64,000 nucleotides of DNA from Aquatica leii (lineage: Eukaryota; Arthropoda; Insecta; Coleoptera; Lampyridae). Positions 48,001 through 59,970 of this stretch are shown in pieces. The stretch is taken from assembly GCA_035610365.1 (NCBI GenBank), contig CM069437.1, forward strand, positions 56,382,093 through 56,446,092. Direction: 5' to 3'. Within the stretch, counting starts at the first letter, position 1. Every line of letters starts with the position of its first letter. A program made the position numbers and the translations under genes. Below the pieces are notes generated by a model that worked only from the letters and a program-made list of their open reading frames with translations, was not told the DNA's origin and made no database searches.

Positions 48001-51000
48001 AAGAAGCATTTAAGGATTTTGAAATCATAACCGATATTTTGTTACAACTTGCTCGTTCATAGTTGTCAGTGTTTATTTTTAAGTGGCGTCGAATTTGGAT
48101 TTTGGTAATTCATGGAATAATGCAGTCGACATTGAGGTTGTGTTAATCAAGTAGATTTCTTTTGCAATGTGTGTCGACAGCACATCGGAAAGCAATTACA
48201 AAACAGACGAAAACCGCGTACCGTTTATACTTCGGTTGCATGGTTGAAGATCAGGATAATCTTGGGCTTCGCGCGTTTGTTGTGTAACCTGTAAAACAAT
48301 ATTGGGTTAATGGCTTCACGGGAAGAAGAAAGGGATGCTTTTCGCTGTTCCAATGGTTTGGTGTGAGTCCACAAGCCATTTAAATTATGGTTACTTTTGC
48401 ACCAAAGTCGTTGAATTTTCAGGAAAAAATCGAATATTCAAATCTACCCTCTGCTTTAAGGCCGGTGACACATTGTGAAAAACTTCCTGTACCTATGTCA
48501 CCATCTTTCTGGGGCGAGGAAAGTGATAAGGAAGAGAATGGATGCAGTGTCGTGTCGTTCCATACGGTCCGGACGAAGAAGACGATCACCGCGGTTGGTG
48601 GTACTGCTGCTTTATTTGCTTTTAGGATAGTCGAGCTGATCATTTATATTATAAACAGAAACTTTGGTAGTTAAGAGAGAATTTGGTACCAGACCAGAGT
48701 AATGTCAAATTCGCTACGTTGGCAGATCCAAAAAAGATCATCCTATTTCCTTTTCATATCAAGTTGGAACTAATAAAGAATTTGGTGAAAGCAAGGAGGG
48801 AAAAGGCGTATTTGTAGGACCACAAATTCCTAAGCTGTTTTATAACAACTAATTTGAGATTGCTTTTAATCGTAAGATACCGACAGCTTAGAGAAGTTTT
48901 AAAACGATAGTCATTGGATTATCAGAAAACAACAGACGAAAACTACCAGAACCTAATTTTAGAACTTCTGTTGGCGTATGAAACGATGGGATGCAGGATG
49001 TCGTTAAAAACCATTTTCTTCACTGGTATCTAGATTTTTTCATGCCAACATGGGGGCACTAAGCGACAAACGTGGAGATTGATTTTATCAAGATATCCTC
49101 TCGATTGAGCAGAGATACAAAGTTGAAGGCGGGACCCTGCAATGCTGGGAGATTACTACTGCTTTCTTCAAAGAGAGGCGAAAACAACTTACAAATGTAA
49201 GTTTAAAAGTTCCGATCATGATTTCTGCAGAAAACAAATATTAGTACTTATAAATGTGCTTGTAGTCTTTCTTTATACATATTAGTTTTCAGATAGGAAT
49301 CATATGTTAATATCAAATTTCTGTGAATTAAAAACAATAAGTAAATTAAAAATGACTATACGACCAAACCTGTATCTCAGAAATTTAACGTGATAGAAAA
49401 TATTGGCCAGCACACCAAAATTAGTAAGGAACACCTATTTTGGTATCGGGTACAAAATCTTTGTTGACTAGAAATAAGCGATGACACTTTTGATTTCGGA
49501 GACAGGAGAACAAATTGATGATTAATTCAGTAGATCTTATTATTGTATCTTTTGTCTTTAGTTTTTGCTTCCCAAACTCCTTTTTTTCTTGATGTAGTAT
49601 GTACTCTTTTTGCGATAAATTTTTAACTTTATATGTCACACACGTGTCACCCTCGTTCTTTTTGGTCTAAACACACCTAAGTTCATTTCATCAAATATTT
49701 TATAAAACATTGCAACCCATAAAGAATTAATACTTTTCTCATTACACTATGGGTTTTTTCATAACGAGTACAAGGGTTGGTATACTATGTGTATAAATTG
49801 AAATTGCAACACCAAGGAGGGGTGGGAATTTTATGACTATACTTGACAGGAAGGTTTAGCTTAGTAAATGATTACAATTTTAAAGAAAGGGAACAAAGAT
49901 GAACCTAGTATTTATTTAATAATGTGTTGCTCTTCCTTTATTAGCTTCACACTTCTTAACTTTCCTGGCATCGATTCCAGCAGGTGGCCGATTTTCTCTT
50001 GAGTAATTGTACTCCAAGCAACTTGCAATTCATGCCGGAGAGCTTCCCGTGTCTGTGCAGGATGCGCCAAAGTTTTTCAGTCTTTCACCTATAATGTCCC
50101 ACACGTCAATAGGCGAAAGGTCGGGTGGCCATGGTAAGAGGTAAACATTAATCTCTTCATATCGGTCCATAGAGCGTCTGTCTATGTGGGGACGGGCATT
50201 ATCCTGATGGAAATGTGGGTCTTCTAACTGTGGAAGAATATGGAATTCTACCACCTCGTTAACATATCGCCGGGCGTTCATATTGTTTCGGATCAATACC
50301 AAACGAGACTTAGGCTACAACATAATCACCATAGTGTGATGTACATACCGCTCAACAGAAAATCAACATTGCGCCGTTCCACGTTTTCGCCTGACTCTCA
50401 TACGGTCATCAAGTTGCAACAGACACCACTCCAAATGGTGTTGAGCCGTCAGTGGTAGCGCTAGATGTGATCGCTAGGATTGAAATTCAAAACTTCTGAT
50501 TCGACGATCAACTGTTGCGATAAGTCGAAAATGACGGTCCTGCACTTAATTTGTTTGCTTTTGTCACCGAGTTCTTTGACTACGACGATTCTGACCTTTA
50601 GTGGTCTATGCTTGATAACAGTGCATGATAGTGGATTGGTTCCGGTACCAAAATGCTCAAAGCGAGAGGAAGACCTCTGGAAAAGGCAATGCTGAAACTG
50701 ATGAATCGATGCGTTACCGAAGGGAGCATATACGAATCGTGGCAAAACGCGGAAGTAGTCCTGATTTACAAAAATGATGACAGCACAAAATCTAGAAATT
50801 TACCGACCTATTAGCTTGCTGTCTGTACACTTTAAACTACTCACCAAGATACTGACCAATCGACTCACAGCTAAGCCCGATTTTTATTAACCAATTGAAC
50901 AAGCGAGGTTTATAAATGGATACAGCGCATTCAACCACATACAAGTAGTTCGAACACTTATCGAAAGATGTACTGAATAAAACATCCCACTCGACATCGC

Positions 51001-54000
51001 ATTAATTGACTATCATAAGGGTCTCAATACTGGCCGGGCAGTACTTGAAGGAATGGCAAGAGCACGGATCGATCCACGATATATTAGGCTGATCGATCGT
51101 ATACATAAATAAAATAGAAAATAAATATTGATGAAGATTTGACGACCGATAAAATATTAATAGAGGGAGGAGAGCGACAAGGGACACGATCTCACGTAAA
51201 CTTTTCGCCCTGGCTCTTGAGGACGTATTCAAGACACTATCCGGGCAAGATAAAACTATTAACATAGATGGGATACGATTAAATAATTTAAGATTTGCGG
51301 ACGATATAGTTGTAGTAAGTAACAGTGCAGAACAATTAAAAGACATGATGCATGAATTAGACGAGTCCTTCCAAACAATGGGATTAAAAATGAATATTAG
51401 AGACTAAAAGTATGAGCCCAGAAAATATTAGTACACTTGAAGAAATAAAGGTATAGAAAATCTGCAAGAATAAAACTATCTAGGACATAAAATCAAAAGA
51501 GGAAAAGAAAACTAGAAAGCCGAACTAAATAGAAGGATTGGTCTCACATATGCAGCTTTCACAAAACTTAGTTATATTCTTAAAAATACCATAATACCAA
51601 AGAATCTCGAACGAAAGGTATACGATGCATGCATCTTACTGGTGACTACATATGGCATGGAAACAAACGGATTACGAATCTGCCAACGAGCAATGGAAAG
51701 AGCCATGCTCGGAGTCAGTCTAAGAGACAAGATCCGAAACGAAAGCAAAAGAGCAAGAACGAAGGTTGAAGATATTGTAGAAAATATTGCGAGACTGAGA
51801 TGACGTTGGGAGGGTCATATCGCTAGAGACAACGAAAAGTGGACAAAGAAACTATAACAATGGCGATCACGAGAAATAAAAAGGAATGTTGGACGACCAC
51901 AAGCACGATGCCACGATATATGAACAAAAAAAAACAACGGGAAAAAATTGGCTAAACCTGCCTACAAAATTTGTTCGCAAAATTCGCTCCAATTTTTGGT
52001 GTCTCAGAGTATATTTATGTATTGAGAATGAATAGCAATCAATGATTGGAATGTAGATACTTTTTTATAGTTTTTCAAAATACTCTTTTTTAAGATTTAC
52101 ATATCTTTGGATTCGATTAAGTCAATTGGCATAACAGTTTTTTTTATTCCGAAGTAGGTAGTTCTTGCAGGAATAAATAGAAATTATTGGATGATAAATC
52201 AGTGCTGTACGCAGATGATCTATCAATTCGACGATTTGACAGCTCAAATAGCAGTTTGTTTTAGCCGATGTGTTGCTGATTCGTAGTTCTTATTACATGA
52301 CGACTTTTGGAAAACAAATGGTTGTGATTTTTGTTGGATTTGGACTATTTTGAAAGGCCCATACAGCCGACTGCTGTTTAATTAAGGGCTCATAACAATA
52401 AATCCAAAATTTGTCACCTGTATAGATGTTATACATTGCATTTGATGCACCGCGGTTGTATTTTGTAATCATTTCCTTACACAAATTTACGCGATCGATT
52501 GTTAAATTGTGTGGGATCCAACAAGCAATTTTTTGACGGCTAAATGTATATATATATATATGCTTGTCATACTAATGCCTAAAAATGCCCCAGTCTTACG
52601 CTAGGTCACATGACAATCTTGCATTACCAGTTTGTACACAGAATCAATGTTTTCTGGCACAACGATGAATTGACTAAACCGTCGATATCTTAGAACCTTG
52701 GATGATGCTTCATAACCAAAAGTCGCAATAAGATAATCTAAGTCGAAAATCATAAAGTCATCGCATGTAAATGTTCACGGTTCAAACTCTGTCTGTATGA
52801 GAAGACGTTTTGATTACGTATACTGTCCAAAGTGTTATACTTTGCTATGGCGCCGTCAGATCGTACCTAGTAACAGCCATGTTACCCATTCTCAATACCT
52901 ACATAGCAACTCTCGTATAAAGCCGATTTAGAAACACAATTTGATTCTAGGTATAATTTTGTAGAGCTAGCCCTACAATAGTGACTTTCAGCCTTAGGTA
53001 TCTCTAAAGAATTGTCTAAGGTTTTCTTTAGGACCTATTTCATTAACCAAAATATTCTTCCTCTCTTTCTCTATTCTTTTTGTTAGCAACACCTGACTAT
53101 GTAGGCTCATCAACAAAACATCTTTTTTTTCGCTTATCGTTTATCTATGTCTCCATGCATTCTATTTTCGTTTCTTCATTGTAGTTTTGAACAAACTCGA
53201 GGTCATCGCTATCCACCTCTTCTAGATTCGTAATTTGTAAGTTAAGAATTTCTAGATCCTGTTGATTAGTTTTTAAATTTGTTTTCTCAACGTTATTATC
53301 TACAAATGCCTGCAGTTATTTCGGAAATATCTAGTAGTAGGATACTAACATTCTCTGGTAAACTTGAATTGGAAGACTTAGTGACATGATCTATACAAAT
53401 TAATTAGTAACGTGTGGGAACAAATCTCGGCTCGTCAATTTTCGATATTTTGTCAAAGAATCATCTTTGGTAAAGTCATCCTAAGTTCACGTTCTTGTAC
53501 CAGTTTTGACTTTGCAAAATTTTTAGGGCTTAACATATAGGCATGCCCGTAATAAAAAATGCAGCGAACACATAATTCGATTACTTCACTTGTTCAAGGC
53601 TCGATAGAATCCAAAAAATTGTTTTCTACACTTGGTAGAATTTTGCTCAATTATCGAATGATCCCATTTTTTTCCAAAATTTAAGCAAATAGTTATGTTC
53701 CTCACAAAGGCTTAAAGAGGATTTTTTGATCTATCGGTTAAATTAAAAACGTAACATTAGATGGCAAAAATCTAGCAACCTAACGCCGTCTTTCGTTTTC
53801 AATATGCTTCTATTGAGATTTTGCAATATCTAATAACACCACTGCTTTTTGTGGCAATCCTTTTAAAAAAATGTAATTTTTTGAACTCAGTTTTGTTCTA
53901 GTCTTTAAAAATAGCTTCCTGGTTGTAATAATTAACAAGAACTTTTTTTGTTGCCCAATCAACAGCTTTACATTGTATGTTCTAGATGCGTTGCTGCAAC

Positions 54001-55481
54001 AAATGATTGTGATACGTTATTTAGACGATTCTTCAAATTTGAAGCGGAATTTATCAGTTTTTTTTTAACTTTGATGAAATAATTTATCTTTATGTGTAAT
54101 TGATATTTTCTCTGATCGTTTTTGATTGACAGATTGAAGCATGACTGAATCCAAATGATATATAATGACATTTTCATAGATTTTCGATTTGATGGACCTG
54201 CATTGTTACAATCTTTTGGAAGCTACTAGAATTTTTTTTGTTTAATTATATTGCAAACCGTTTGGGTATCAATTTCATATTCTTGAGAAAATTTGCGGAT
54301 AATCTGCAAACCAGATAATCCGCACACGGATAAGGAGAGCTGTATGTTCACACAAAAGATTTTATTACATCAATATTTGTGGATTTTAAGTATCTAAAGA
54401 TTATTCATGTCGACTATGGTCTTAAATACTTTTTCGGAGAAATATCCCATAAAGAAGTCGATCTATATTTAAAATATTTGGAATATTTTAATTCTTTACT
54501 GCATGTGATTCTGCTTCAGGTTAGGTCACATTTCTTCAGCATTTATTGTTTCCTCTTTCTCTTATTGTTCAAAACCAATTCGGAAGTTTACATACTTTCT
54601 AGAAAAGAAAGGAAAAAGTCATCACTTTTTGAACCGCAATCTTCATTGTCGCTAAAACATTCTACGTTAATGGAGACCATTTATAATCCCAACAAACAAA
54701 AAATGTGATCCGTTAAATCAGGGAGCCTACCCTAAATAAATTTAACATCTTGGGCTTGTTGGAGTAAGCCTGCGACTTCGGAAAACCCCTCAGAAAAAAG
54801 ACTAATGTGTTAAATAGCAATTCTGGTCACCAAAACGAAAGAAGCATGACCAGGAAAACACACTCGTGCAAGCTCGTCAACGTTTCAGAAAGGTATGGCA
54901 AGTTACACCGTCAGGCTGAAACTACATGCCATTAAGAGTAATATCTTCCAATTGTAATACAAAAAACTATCATGTCACGTAATCTAGTGTAGAAATTCAT
55001 TTCCAATTAGATTAATTTGAGTTCAGTTATTTTTATATTTTTTAACAATCAAATAAGATCTTTGTTCTTTACGAACCGTTGTTTCAGACTCCATGGGAAG
55101 GTGGTAACTATAAACTACGGATGATATTCAAGGACGATTATCCAAGCAGTCCCCCAAAGTGTAAATTTGAACCACCTCTATTTCATCCAAACGTGTATCC
55201 TTCGGGAACCGTTTGTCTTTCTTTGCTAGACGAAGAGAAAGATTGGCGTCCTGCTATTACAATTAAACAAATTTTACTGGGAATTCAAGACTTATTAAAT
55301 GAACCTAACGTTAAGGATCCGGCTCAAGCTGAAGCGTACACCATATATTGGTAATTATTTCGTCTTTTTTCGTTCGAACTTTTACCATAAAGTAATTGTC
55401 TTTTACAGCCAAAATCGCTTGGAGTATGAAAAGCGTGTAAGAGCTCAAGCTCGCGCAATGAGCCAGCCAGATCTTGGTTAA
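42007..55481 (+). CDS. UBC9: SUMO-conjugating enzyme UBC9
   Basis: Four exons: 42007-42072, 42132-42215, 55088-55350 and 55409-55481. They total 486 nt, 161 residues, close to the usual 158-160. All junctions are GT-AG and keep phase; introns are 59 bp, 12,872 bp and 58 bp. The E2 fold is complete: N-terminal [20 protein letters not shown], the HPN-region equivalent [16 protein letters not shown] with the catalytic cysteine in [26 protein letters not shown] and the C-terminal [10 protein letters not shown]. It takes SUMO from the E1 enzyme and passes it to lysines of target proteins, mainly in the nucleus. The third intron is stuffed with transposon debris, yet the exons show no damage, so the gene is presumed functional. 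It is called lesswright in Drosophila. Confidence 0.97.
42222..44177. other. First 2 kb of UBC9 intron 3, no recognised element
   Basis: AT-rich; small open frames at 42401-42619 (minus) and 43642-43881 (plus) show no family signature. Confidence 0.5.
44178..44223. repeat. 23-bp tandem repeat, two copies
   Basis: AAATTTTTGATTTTTTAAATTTT occurs twice in direct succession, just outside the copia LTR. Confidence 0.85.
44239..44404 (-). repeat. Copia 3' LTR
   Basis: 166 bp from TG to CA, preceded by the polypurine tract. No second LTR in the window, so its end is inferred from the CA terminus. Confidence 0.6.
44428..46436 (-). pseudogene. Copia pol fragment: RT and RNase H
   Basis: On the minus strand from 46436: the linker block [20 protein letters not shown] (~46350), a serine/glutamate-rich spacer, then RT with [20 protein letters not shown] (~45870), YMDV-like [14 protein letters not shown] (~45670), the catalytic [11 protein letters not shown] (~45420), and RNase H with [13 protein letters not shown]...[13 protein letters not shown] (44790-44640). 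Frame breaks near 45857-45737, 45630-45510 and 44793 disable it. Confidence 0.87.
46440..47265 (+). pseudogene. Tc1/mariner-superfamily transposase remnant
   Basis: A helix-turn-helix region with [16 protein letters not shown] (~46545) is followed by a first catalytic block [13 protein letters not shown] (~46770), a second catalytic block [20 protein letters not shown] (~46932) and a third-block region [13 protein letters not shown] (~47050), then a C-terminal helix-rich tail to 47261. The order and spacing fit an insect DDE transposase. At least four frame changes. Confidence 0.7.
47266..48150. other. Intron stretch without a recognised element
   Basis: A 64-codon open frame at 47673-47867 (plus) and an 80-codon one at 47362-47604 (minus) show no family signature. 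The right end may belong to the 5' part of the gene remnant that follows. Confidence 0.45.
48150..49205 (+). pseudogene. Remnant of a widespread TE-associated gene of unknown function
   Basis: Fragments in several plus-strand frames match the conserved blocks of a protein family that is abundant in arthropod and cnidarian genomes and usually left unnamed. The N-terminal block is [11 protein letters not shown] near 48230, then [20 protein letters not shown] (48429-48490). The C-terminal block reads [10 protein letters not shown] near 48978, then [10 protein letters not shown]...EQRYK (49050-49115) and the [17 protein letters not shown] end near 49165-49200. About 250 central residues of the usual protein are absent. 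I do not assign a biochemical role. Confidence 0.6.
49206..49790. other. Intron stretch without a recognised element
   Basis: AT-rich; no supported frame. Confidence 0.45.
49795..50465 (-). pseudogene. Tc1-like transposase remnant
   Basis: On the minus strand [20 protein letters not shown] (~50410) gives way to [20 protein letters not shown] (~50280), FHQDNARPH (second catalytic aspartate, ~50205) and [21 protein letters not shown] (third catalytic region, ~50120). The S-P-D-L-S-P-I pattern is kept; the linker shows a small deletion. A TTGCAACACC motif at 49814, typical of Tc1-like ends in insects, may be the remaining terminal repeat. The 5' part is lost at about 50465. Confidence 0.78.
50470..51960 (+). 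pseudogene. LINE reverse transcriptase remnant
   Basis: Plus strand, several frames: [16 protein letters not shown] (~50737), [20 protein letters not shown] (~50900), [13 protein letters not shown] (~50990), a GERQGT block (~51172), and the catalytic [18 protein letters not shown] (~51285). A C-terminal piece with [15 protein letters not shown] and [11 protein letters not shown] (51810-51920) is typical of RTE/R-type LINEs. Clade not resolved. Many stops. Confidence 0.75.
52280..52530 (-). pseudogene. Mariner transposase fragment
   Basis: Minus strand, [20 protein letters not shown] followed by KFWIYCYEP and KQQSAVWAF: the segment around the first catalytic aspartate (GDK, usually GDE). Only about 65 residues remain. 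It is distinct from the mariner at 36140. Confidence 0.75.
52531..55087. other. Last 2.5 kb of UBC9 intron 3
   Basis: Holds a short TA run near 52547-52562. A minus-strand stretch around 53420-53620 gives a THAP-like pattern (…VPTR after a C/H-poor finger) that is too degraded to call. A 109-codon open frame at 54379-54708 (plus) is unrecognised. No host exon seen. Confidence 0.45.
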
Positions 55482-55630
55482 TTTAGTAACGTATCATTAT
55501 TCCAATAACATCATTTAATGTAACTCTTTTTTTGGTGTATTGATTATAATTGTAATAGTTTATAAGTTGTCTTTCTTAAGTAAATTATGTATGTCCTATG
55601 ATGTTAAGATATTGCGTACCGAGACCTTTT

Positions 55631-55636
55631 AATAAA
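55631..55636 (+). terminator. Polyadenylation signal of UBC9
   Basis: AATAAA 150 bp after the stop codon at 55481, followed by T-rich sequence. Confidence 0.75.
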
Positions 55637-55984
55637 AGTTTTTGAATTAAAAAAATTCTTTGTTTTGTTTTTCATACTTCCATCTATTTTTTCTTAAACT
55701 TTAGCTCATGTTCACGTTCTATTTCTTAAAATAAGTTAGAAGTATAGGTACGGATACACATGTTCGCCTACAAAATGAACTTAGGTACTTACACCTCTTG
55801 TCAAAATCTTAACTTCACTACGAATTAAATTTTTAATACCTACTTGAAAAGTAATTAATGCCTGCAGTGTATCAGAGAGGTGGGAAGTATTGTAGCAAGC
55901 ATGTAGTTTTGAGGGAAAACAATATAAAGCGAGCAGATTTAGTCCCCAAGTTCGAAAAAAATATTTATTTCGTGATTAGAATTC

Positions 55985-56230
55985 AAATTTCAAGCCTATA
56001 TTCGAAGTTGCGCCCAATCCAGGAGAACTTGAAATGATTCGTTCCTGAAAAATCATGTGTTGGCTGTGGCTCCATTCTGTTCAAATCTTTTCTCTGGGTA
56101 TTTCTGACAAAAGAATGTTGGTCCTCATTTTGATGTAGCGATCTGATGTAAAAAGGTACAAGTAACAATGACACCATGTTCCTCAAAAAAGTAAGGTCCG
56201 ATTTTGCCATATTTAGCAACAGCTGTGGGT
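55985..56230 (-). pseudogene. Transposase fragment (Tc1/mariner superfamily)
   Basis: Minus strand: IGPYFFEEHGVIVTC (~56200-56155) and, after frame changes, FEQNGATANT (~56075), resembling the F-Q-Q-D-G-A-T-A-H block with the second catalytic aspartate replaced by asparagine. Short and badly decayed. Confidence 0.5.
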
Positions 56231-56399
56231 TATTCATGGCTCAATATAAGCAGTTTGGTTCATTCCCCGAGCCGTGATTGCCACATTGTTATCTCTCAAA
56301 ATATTGAGCACATATGGCGTAGCCTGACGGAGTTGAATCATACCTTATTGTTTTCCTCACTTTTCGACTTATTGTGTGTTGCGCGTTAAGCCGCGGCCA

Positions 56400-57720
56400 C
56401 TCGTGGTCCAACGCTGCAGTACGATATAGTTAAATACGACGAAATTTGAAGGAACTAGTCAAAATTTGATCGTGTGTGCGCACGACCAACAATGTTAGAT
56501 CGGATTGGACGGCAATTCAAACTTGTTAACCGCATCAGCAGTACGATTAGGTCTGACGCTAATTGAAATTGGATGCATGTGCATATGTACGACAAAATTG
56601 GGCGACTGAAAACTCAACTGAGCACTGCGTAGTTTCGGCAGATGTACATTATCAATTCATACAATATCTATATAACTTTTGAATAGTGTCTAATTTTTGT
56701 CAGCAATTTTTAACAGAGTTTTTTTAATTAGCTCTTTTTTGTACAAAACCCAAACTGTCATTTTCCTTCAATGCTCATAGACAATCTATAAAACATATAG
56801 ATCTTAAGTTGCTAGGATTCGCTTCTATTCTTCTCGTATTTCTTGAAACTCCCAATAGATAGGACACCGGATAGCAACGATTTTCTTAGTACCCTCGTGT
56901 ACCAGACAACGTTGGGCGAATCGCAGTTTTCTCTACTAAGTAAATTCTTCGACTACCAATGCTGCTGTTCTTTCAGACCTCGTCATTTACATACAACAGA
57001 CTACAGAAATATCTCAGATTAGGTAGATTGCGGAACGTTTTCTGGATTCCAGCGCCGGGTTCTTTAGATGGAACTCAAGCGTATTGGACGGCCATCACAT
57101 GACGATTTCACTGTCGGAAAGACAACTCTACTCTACCACGTTTTTAAATAATACTGATCAGTTTTTACTCCCCTAACGTAGCTAGGTCTCGCTTTACTGG
57201 TACCAATGGTAATTCTTGAGCCCAGTGCCGTAACTTAAGTTACTATCTGATATTGTTACCGGGCATCCAAATCCAGAGTTAGGTTCAGTTTTAGTGGCAT
57301 AATTAAAGTCGTGCCTCAAGTTTCTGTCTAACAATGAATCCTGGAATCAGTTAGAATTTTAGTTGTAGGTGTCGGCCGTTTGGATTTTCACAAAATTAAG
57401 TCCAAAATCCGCGAACCATAAACCGCCATATCCGGAAACCTTTCATTCACCGATTTATCACGGTTTCCACCACATTGAGATACGGTAAATCTCGCCCATT
57501 GCCAACTAGGTTTCTTTGCGATATGGTAAGAGACGTGTTTGTTTTAACAGTAAACTCCGCACTCTTGTTGACCGTGAAGAGACGACTAGCATTACTTTTT
57601 TTTGTAATGTAATTTTGTTTATTAAAACTTTTTTGCAATGCTTTTAAACATGTAAATATATATTTTTAAATCTTTGACATATGTACATATTTAAAAAAAA
57701 ATTTTGGGCATGTCACTAGG
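56400..57720. other. Intergenic stretch without a recognised gene
   Basis: Somewhat less AT-rich than the rest. Includes a short palindrome-like TTGATCGTGTGTGCGCACGA near 56466. No family signature on either strand. Confidence 0.4.
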
Positions 57721-57769
57721 TTTTTGAGTCTTTCAAAATTATGTGAAAGAACCATATATATATCTTTTA

Positions 57770-57960
57770 TTTCCGAAGGCGTTGATGATATTCCTTGCTT
57801 TTGTCGTTGTACAAATATTGTAGAAACTGATAGAGGCTTAGCAATTTGTATAAAAGAACACCAAAGATGTAGTCGTCTTCAACAACCTTCTAAAGTCAGC
57901 GGTCGCGGAACACATACTAAAATCAAATCATCAAATTTTGTTCGAAAACAACAGTTTTAG
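57770..57960 (+). pseudogene. Penelope-like element, GIY-YIG endonuclease fragment
   Basis: Reads DDIPCFCRCTNIVETDRGLA, then IKEHQRCSRLQQPS, and after a +1 shift KSAVAEHILKSNHQILFENN. The C-x-C start, the E-T-x-R segment, IKEH and SAVAEH are hallmarks of the GIY-YIG domain at the C-terminus of Penelope-like retroelements. The catalytic YIG tyrosines are degraded. The reverse transcriptase part is not seen upstream. Confidence 0.7.
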
Positions 57961-57999
57961 TTAATGTTTTCTATTTATTATCAAAAAATAGGCAATCCA

Positions 58000-59925
58000 T
58001 TGCAACAGTAATTGAGATTATAATGTTTTATTACCGGATGTTTGGAAACTAGTTGAGTTTAATTGAGATATTATGTTATAATTTGGAATCGTCGAGTTTG
58101 TAGTCGAAATTTTAATCGGGAGAGAAGTCACAGGCGAAATTTTCCTTCTCTTCTACATATTTCTTAAAGTAATATTTAAACTAATTTGTACTATTTGCTA
58201 CCAATCTTTTGTTACAACGGGTCCTATTGGTAACAAACACGTCGCCATGGTGTCGGTGAGATGGCATGGCTGAGAAACTTATAAAAACAGGAAAAAATAA
58301 GCGTCACTCTTTAGTACTGGCCAAAATACTTAGCTCGGAAAATACCAAGTGATGTACGCTGTCCAGAAAATAGAATAAAACCAAACAACTTGTGATGTAA
58401 CCCACTCGCGTTTGAAAATTAAAACCTGCGAACAAACAAAAGCAGCGACATCTCGCTTGATGATTACATAATTTAGGTTGATAAAGCAATCGGCTTGTAA
58501 TCAATACTATTAACACACGTTGTAAAGCAAGGACATTTCAAATTACAGTAAATTAGACAAATAAGCAGACCTGATAACAGATTTAAATACCAACACATAT
58601 AAACACGTGCACAAACATCATCATTTTAAACTGAAGACGTGTTATATAATCGGTGCCCTTGCCAATGGGTACTGGGGTTCTGGTTACGAATCAACCCAGC
58701 TAAAGTTTAAAGTTTGGAACAACAAGTAAGGCCAAAAACGTATATATGTTTATATAAAATCAGTAATACAGTTAATAAAATTTATACATAAAACAAGTAA
58801 ACGAAAATGTAGGGCCCCACAACATGGAAGCAACCTACCGTGACTAAAAAACACACAAATGTGCAAGGTCTCATAGTATGGAAGCAACTTGCGCTATTAC
58901 ACATAACAAAATACAGGGTCCCATAGCATGAGAGCAACCTGCGGCCGTTCGTTGTTGTCCAACCACGGTAGAAAAATATTAGATTTACATTCTACAAGGC
59001 AATACACACAATGGTTTTTATATCTGTTATCAAACCTATTATAATCACCATCAATAGGTAAATGTTACGACTAAACAGTATGTCCAACCTTTAAACGACT
59101 CTTGTATAATCAAATTATAAACGTACGAAAAACAAATAAATTATTATTCATAATTTAGAATTGACGCCATAGATTAGCATAAATAACTTGCAGAGACAAT
59201 GATTTAATAGATTAACACAGATTGATTCTAAAACACGTCAAATATATACAAATAACAAAAACAAGGTGGTAATGGTAGCTTCTTTTTACAAACAAATCAT
59301 CTACATAAAACCACTTTCAATTTTAATAAACTTCAAAAAGCATAAATAAAGAGTTAATTAGGTATTTCGGTTACATTTCTAATCGTAAATGTTTTATACA
59401 GAATTACACATGCTAAACGAGGTTATTGAAATTGCAAGACAAGGAAAATGCTACAATCAAAGAATAAGAATAAACGGTTAATTATTACAATCAAATTTAG
59501 GACGCTTAATGTTGTGTCTAAACTTATACATAAACGCCACCATAAACATTAGAAGATGCTACGAATTTAAATTACATTTCAAGCAATCCTTTACGACATG
59601 TCAATTTAGTAATTTTAAGTTTTCATTAACAGTTAGTGAAAAACCTCGTTTAATAAATCTAAATCGTACGCATAAAACGATTAAATTGACAAAATGGAAA
59701 TGACCGCCAATGCGTTTGTTTTATCAAAACAAAGAAAACTTAACGTTTTTATAACGCCGAGATTTTAATGCAAAGTGCTTACAAATTACAATTAATTTTC
59801 CTATACCTTATGTTAGCTAACGTATAGATTAAAGATAAAAATTGAACCTCCTAAGAATATTGATTAATGGTGATTAAATCCTTCAAAGTAGGAGAGGGCG
59901 ATCGATTACACTACTTTATGTAATT
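58000..59925. other. Intergenic region between the two Penelope relics
   Basis: Apart from the tandem repeat at 58806-58955 nothing is recognised. The 64-codon frame at 59509-59703 has no family signature. Confidence 0.45.
58806..58955. repeat. Degenerate tandem repeat, three units of ~56 bp
   Basis: Units share AATGTAGGGCCCCACAACAT / AATGTGCAAGGTCTCATAGT / AAATACAGGGTCCCATAGCA followed by GGAAGCAACCT-like sequence. About 70-75% similar by eye. Confidence 0.75.
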
Positions 59926-59934
59926 TTTCAAGGC

Positions 59935-59970
59935 GACGTTTCGTGGAACAAGTGTCCACTTCCTCAGGCC
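59935..59970 (-). ncRNA. Hammerhead-ribozyme-like motif of the Penelope-like element
   Basis: On the minus strand GGC-CTGAGGA (59961-59970), a 5-bp stem GTGGA/TCCAC with a 7-base loop (stem II), GAAA (59939-59942) and C-GTC-GCC (to 59932). CTGANGA, GAAA and the GTC cleavage triplet are the hammerhead core; GGC/GCC can form stem I. Stem III is minimal, as known for hammerheads of Penelope-like elements. Cleavage activity is not shown. Confidence 0.6.

Larger units (their letters stand above)
42216..55087 (+). other. Third intron of UBC9, 12.9 kb, TE-filled
   Basis: Donor GTAAGT at 42216 and acceptor TTTCAG ending at 55087. It contains in order a copia remnant (-), a Tc1/mariner-type transposase (+), a TE-associated gene of unknown function (+), a Tc1-like remnant (-), a LINE RT (+) and a mariner scrap (-). 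No host exon is seen inside. Confidence 0.93.

Noticed and set aside
53100..53650. THAP-domain (P-element-like) gene remnant on the minus strand
   Set aside because: Only a vague pattern around 53420-53620 ending in VPTR; zinc-binding residues are not preserved and frames are broken.
54379..54708. 109-codon plus-strand frame near the end of UBC9 intron 3 as a host exon
   Set aside because: UBC9 is complete without it, and no family signature or splice context was found.
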